Positions 6,037 through 8,063 of a stretch of 8,063 bases of DNA are shown piece after piece. Every line of letters starts with the position of its first letter. Position 1 is the stretch's first letter. The notes under the pieces were generated by a model. It ran no database searches. It was not told the origin of the DNA and saw only the letters and a list, made by a program, of their open reading frames with translations. This DNA comes from Candidatus Nanopelagicales bacterium (lineage in GTDB: Bacteria > Actinomycetota > Actinomycetes > S36-B12 > UBA5976), in NCBI GenBank assembly GCA_021742025.1, contig JAIOWT010000038.1:1-8063 (forward strand), written 5' to 3'. Position numbers and translations under genes: made by a program.

Positions 6037-6810
6037 TTAAAAGACTGGCCAAGGTACGGCCGGCCAATGGGGACTCGGGCTGGGCAAGACCTTTAGTGCT
6101 AGCAACACATCCAGACGCATTGTTAAAGCGACCATCTCTGACACTTCAAGAAGTTCTTCAAGCTCGCTACCTGGAATCTTTACCCGAAATGCTTCTAAGT
6201 CAGCCAAGAGAGATTCAGGGATACTTTGCCCAATCCAGCCCCACAAGACAGTGCGCAACTTGTCTTCATCGCTGAAGGTAACCCCGTGATCGATGCCAAA
6301 TGTTTCGCCAGAATCGTCTGTAAGTAGGTGACCAGCTTTACGATCGGCATTATTTATGAGCGCATCAAAGATTGCAATTTGCTTGAGGCGAGGTGAATCC
6401 TCATGTGCCAGGGTGACATGATCGCCTTCTTCATCGATACCGCTCATGATGGTTAACCATCCCTGGGGAACTTCATTGGGCGAGAAGATGTCGACTGTTG
6501 TTGGCTCGGCATCGATCCACTTTTGAAACGAACCAATCCCATATGGTCCTTCGCTGATAACGGTTTGTGGAACTACATTCCAACCAAGTAGTTCGCTTGT
6601 CACGAATGCGGCACGTTCACGCAGGTGAAGCGTGTGATCTGGAAAATCCCAAAGTGGACGTTCTCCTGACCGAGGTTTGTATATGAAGCGGCCGTTGTTG
6701 CTTTCAACCACAAGTGTCGAGTTAGATGCGTTAACCATCTGGCCAACTACAGATACATCCTCGATGTTGATGTTTGGGAAATCAATATCCGACGGATTAG
6801 CATCAGTCAT
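6037..6810 (-). CDS. SCO1664-family protein, PI3/4-kinase-like fold
   Basis: A 257-residue protein of the SCO1664 family (TIGR03843), distantly related to phosphatidylinositol 3-/4-kinases; actual substrate unknown. Kinase-like features appear in order: IYKPRSGERPL with Lys45 as probable ATP-binding lysine, LRERAAFVTSELLGW (63-77), the catalytic-loop-like NNADRKAGHLL with Asp156 and His161, and GIDHGVTF with Asp174 as probable metal ligand in the place of a DFG motif. EDKLRTVLWGW follows, as in other members. The frame continues upstream into mshC (starts at 6849 and 6888), but ATG 6810 gives the usual family length and begins just ahead of the conserved region. It lies 16 bases after the mshC stop with no good ribosome site, so it is probably translated from the mshC transcript. 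Elsewhere this gene usually follows DUF3090 on the same strand; here it faces it. Confidence 0.9.
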   Translation of the reverse strand: MTDANPSDIDFPNINIEDVSVVGQMVNASNSTLVVESNNGRFIYKPRSGERPLWDFPDHTLHLRERAAFVTSELLGWNVVPQTVISEGPYGIGSFQKWIDAEPTTVDIFSPNEVPQGWLTIMSGIDEEGDHVTLAHEDSPRLKQIAIFDALINNADRKAGHLLTDDSGETFGIDHGVTFSDEDKLRTVLWGWIGQSIPESLLADLEAFRVKIPGSELEELLEVSEMVALTMRLDVLLALKVLPSPSPHWPAVPWPVF

Positions 6811-6826
6811 GTTGAATTCAGTCACG

Positions 6827-8038
6827 TTAAATAATGCCCAAGAGGGCATCGACTGCAGTTGAAACTGAAGCGGTCGGTTCGCTGGCATTGCCTGACAAAG
6901 TTTCGGCAGCCCACTTGTCTACTAATTCGATTGCTCCAGGAGTATCAAGATCATTGCCAAGTCTGTTCACCATGCCAGCTAATGGGCTTGAAGCGCCCAG
7001 TTGCGTTTTGAATGCTTGGCGCCAGGTTGCTAGTCGCTGATTTGCTATTTCGAGCTCAGAATCAAACCATTCCCAGTCAATTCGGTAATGATGCGACAAA
7101 AGCAGCAACCTAATTGCCATCGGGTCAGTACCAGATGCTCGCAGTTTTGAAACGAAGACTAAGTTACCCAGCGATTTACTCATTTTTTCACCATCGAGTG
7201 AAACCATTCCGGCGTGCATAAATGCTTGCGCAAATGGAGCTGCGCCAGTTAGTGACTCAGCATGAGCTGCGCTCATTTCATGATGTGGGAACTTCAGGTC
7301 GCTACCGCCGCCTTGCACTGTGATTTGAGGCCCCAAAAAATGCGTGGCAATGGCAGAACACTCAATGTGCCAGCCCGGCCTGCCAGGACCAAGTTCGGAT
7401 GGCCAAGACGGATCATCACCTTGCTGGCCGCGCCACAGCAAGGCATCGAATGGATTACGCTTACCTGCTCGCTGTGGATCGCCGCCACGTTGAGCAAAGA
7501 TGTCGAGCATTTCTGGTGTGGATAGATGACAAATGGAACCTAATAGATCTGTGTTATTCATGTCGAAGTACAAGTCTGAATCGACTTGATAAGCAACATT
7601 CGAGTCCTTTAGTTTCACTACGCTCTGCTCAATTAACTCCATCGCCTCAACCACCCCGACATAGTTCGCAGGTGGTATCACCCGCAGAGCTTCCATGTCA
7701 GTTTTAAACAGGAAGGTCTGTTCAGTAGCAATTTCTTGCCAGGGCCGACCGGTTAGCTTCGCGCGCTCTAGCAGTGGATCATCAATGTCAGTAATGTTCT
7801 GTGCGTAATCCACTTCGGCGCCGATAGCGCGCCAAAACCGGTGCAAGGTATCAAAGGCAACATAAGTTGCCGCATGGCCCATGTGGGTTGCGTCATATGG
7901 CGTAATGCCACAGACGTACAACTGAACGTCACCTGAAGTTGGAAGTGACTTAAGTTTTGCAGACTTTGAGTCGAAAACCTGAAAATCAGATATCGAGGCA
8001 CCTAGCCGTGGTACTTCGACCTCGCTCCATGGCTGCAT
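6827..8038 (-). CDS. mshC: L-cysteine:1D-myo-inositol 2-amino-2-deoxy-alpha-D-glucopyranoside ligase MshC
   Basis: This cytosolic enzyme performs the ATP-dependent joining of cysteine to GlcN-Ins, the penultimate step of mycothiol synthesis; mycothiol is the main low-molecular-weight thiol of Actinobacteria. The protein has 403 residues, close to the usual 410 or so, and resembles cysteinyl-tRNA synthetase without its C-terminal tRNA-binding part. YVCGITPYDATHMGHAATYV contains zinc ligand Cys43 and the HIGH-like THMGHA (51-56). Further zinc ligands are Cys227 in GWHIECSA and His252 in FPHHE. NITDIDDP and GGGSDLKFPHHE are typical, and KMSKS is at 285-289. The start MQPW matches the MQxW start of other MshC proteins. 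There is no Shine-Dalgarno; a TAGAAT box 6 bases upstream suggests a leaderless mRNA. The SCO1664-family gene follows on the same strand. Confidence 0.96.
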   Translation of the reverse strand: MQPWSEVEVPRLGASISDFQVFDSKSAKLKSLPTSGDVQLYVCGITPYDATHMGHAATYVAFDTLHRFWRAIGAEVDYAQNITDIDDPLLERAKLTGRPWQEIATEQTFLFKTDMEALRVIPPANYVGVVEAMELIEQSVVKLKDSNVAYQVDSDLYFDMNNTDLLGSICHLSTPEMLDIFAQRGGDPQRAGKRNPFDALLWRGQQGDDPSWPSELGPGRPGWHIECSAIATHFLGPQITVQGGGSDLKFPHHEMSAAHAESLTGAAPFAQAFMHAGMVSLDGEKMSKSLGNLVFVSKLRASGTDPMAIRLLLLSHHYRIDWEWFDSELEIANQRLATWRQAFKTQLGASSPLAGMVNRLGNDLDTPGAIELVDKWAAETLSGNASEPTASVSTAVDALLGII

Positions 8039-8044
8039 GAGTTA

Positions 8045-8050
8045 ATTCTA
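8045..8050 (-). promoter_or_regulatory. -10 box of a probable leaderless promoter for mshC
   Basis: On the minus strand TAGAAT, a good TANNNT match, is followed by exactly six bases (TAACTC) and the mshC ATG, with no ribosome site. Only 13 bases upstream of the box are inside the window, so the -35 region cannot be judged. Confidence 0.5.
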
Positions 8051-8063
8051 CGAGAGGAACTAG

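Noticed and set aside
6040..6070. Intrinsic terminator between DUF3090 and the SCO1664-family gene
   Set aside because: The GGCC-rich bases can form only a weak 5-pair stem with a large loop and no T run follows.
6811..6888. Longer SCO1664-family start at 6888 or 6849, overlapping the end of mshC
   Set aside because: The added 26 residues do not resemble the family, have no ribosome site and would lie over mshC codons; ATG 6810 gives the usual length.
7399..7707. 102-codon open frame on the plus strand inside mshC
   Set aside because: It is antisense to conserved mshC sequence and its product resembles nothing known.
6827..8038. Cysteinyl-tRNA synthetase (CysS) instead of MshC
   Set aside because: The length of 403 residues, the MQxW start, the GITPYDATHMGHAATYV signature and the actinobacterial trio context fit MshC; the C-terminal tRNA-binding domain of CysS is missing.

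Overview
The window is a compact stretch of actinobacterial chromosome. It carries nine protein genes (one cut by the left edge), one tRNA-Leu and only short gaps, the longest about 110 bases; there is no stretch of 300 bases without a gene. The lineage rests on gene content: mshC (mycothiol synthesis), a DUF5703 protein, a SCO1664-family kinase-like protein, a DUF3090 protein and an MSMEG_4193-type histidine phosphatase, all typical of Actinobacteria. By eye the base composition is near balanced, unlike the very GC-rich Streptomyces or Mycobacterium. Together with the tight packing this suggests a low-GC, possibly free-living aquatic actinobacterium; that last point is inference. No transposase, integrase, phage gene, CRISPR array or long repeat was seen.

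Left part (1-1362): the tail of a RidA/YjgF-family gene on + meets the tRNA hydroxylase gene trhO on -. Directly upstream of trhO, on the same strand, lies tRNA-Leu(GAG) with a recognisable promoter, so tRNA and trhO may share a transcript. Middle part (1399-3860): an M20-family peptidase on + runs into a DUF5703 gene on -, whose start overlaps the stop of an aldo/keto reductase gene (ATGA). Right part (3861-8063): from a divergent promoter region, uppP, a histidine phosphatase and DUF3090 run on +. From the right edge mshC and the SCO1664-family gene run on -, so that DUF3090 and SCO1664 end 6 bases apart.

The uppP / phosphatase / DUF3090 / SCO1664 / mshC neighbourhood is known from other Actinobacteria, where from memory the genes lie mostly on one strand. 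Here the mshC-SCO1664 block faces the other way. The phosphatase, DUF3090 and kinase-like proteins form a recognised but functionally undescribed actinobacterial trio and are the best candidate for an uncharacterised system in the window. A second notable signal is a shared start architecture: the reductase, phosphatase and mshC genes each have a TAGNNT hexamer exactly 6 bases before the ATG and no Shine-Dalgarno sequence, which suggests leaderless transcripts. uppP, DUF3090 and trhO instead have clear ribosome binding sites.
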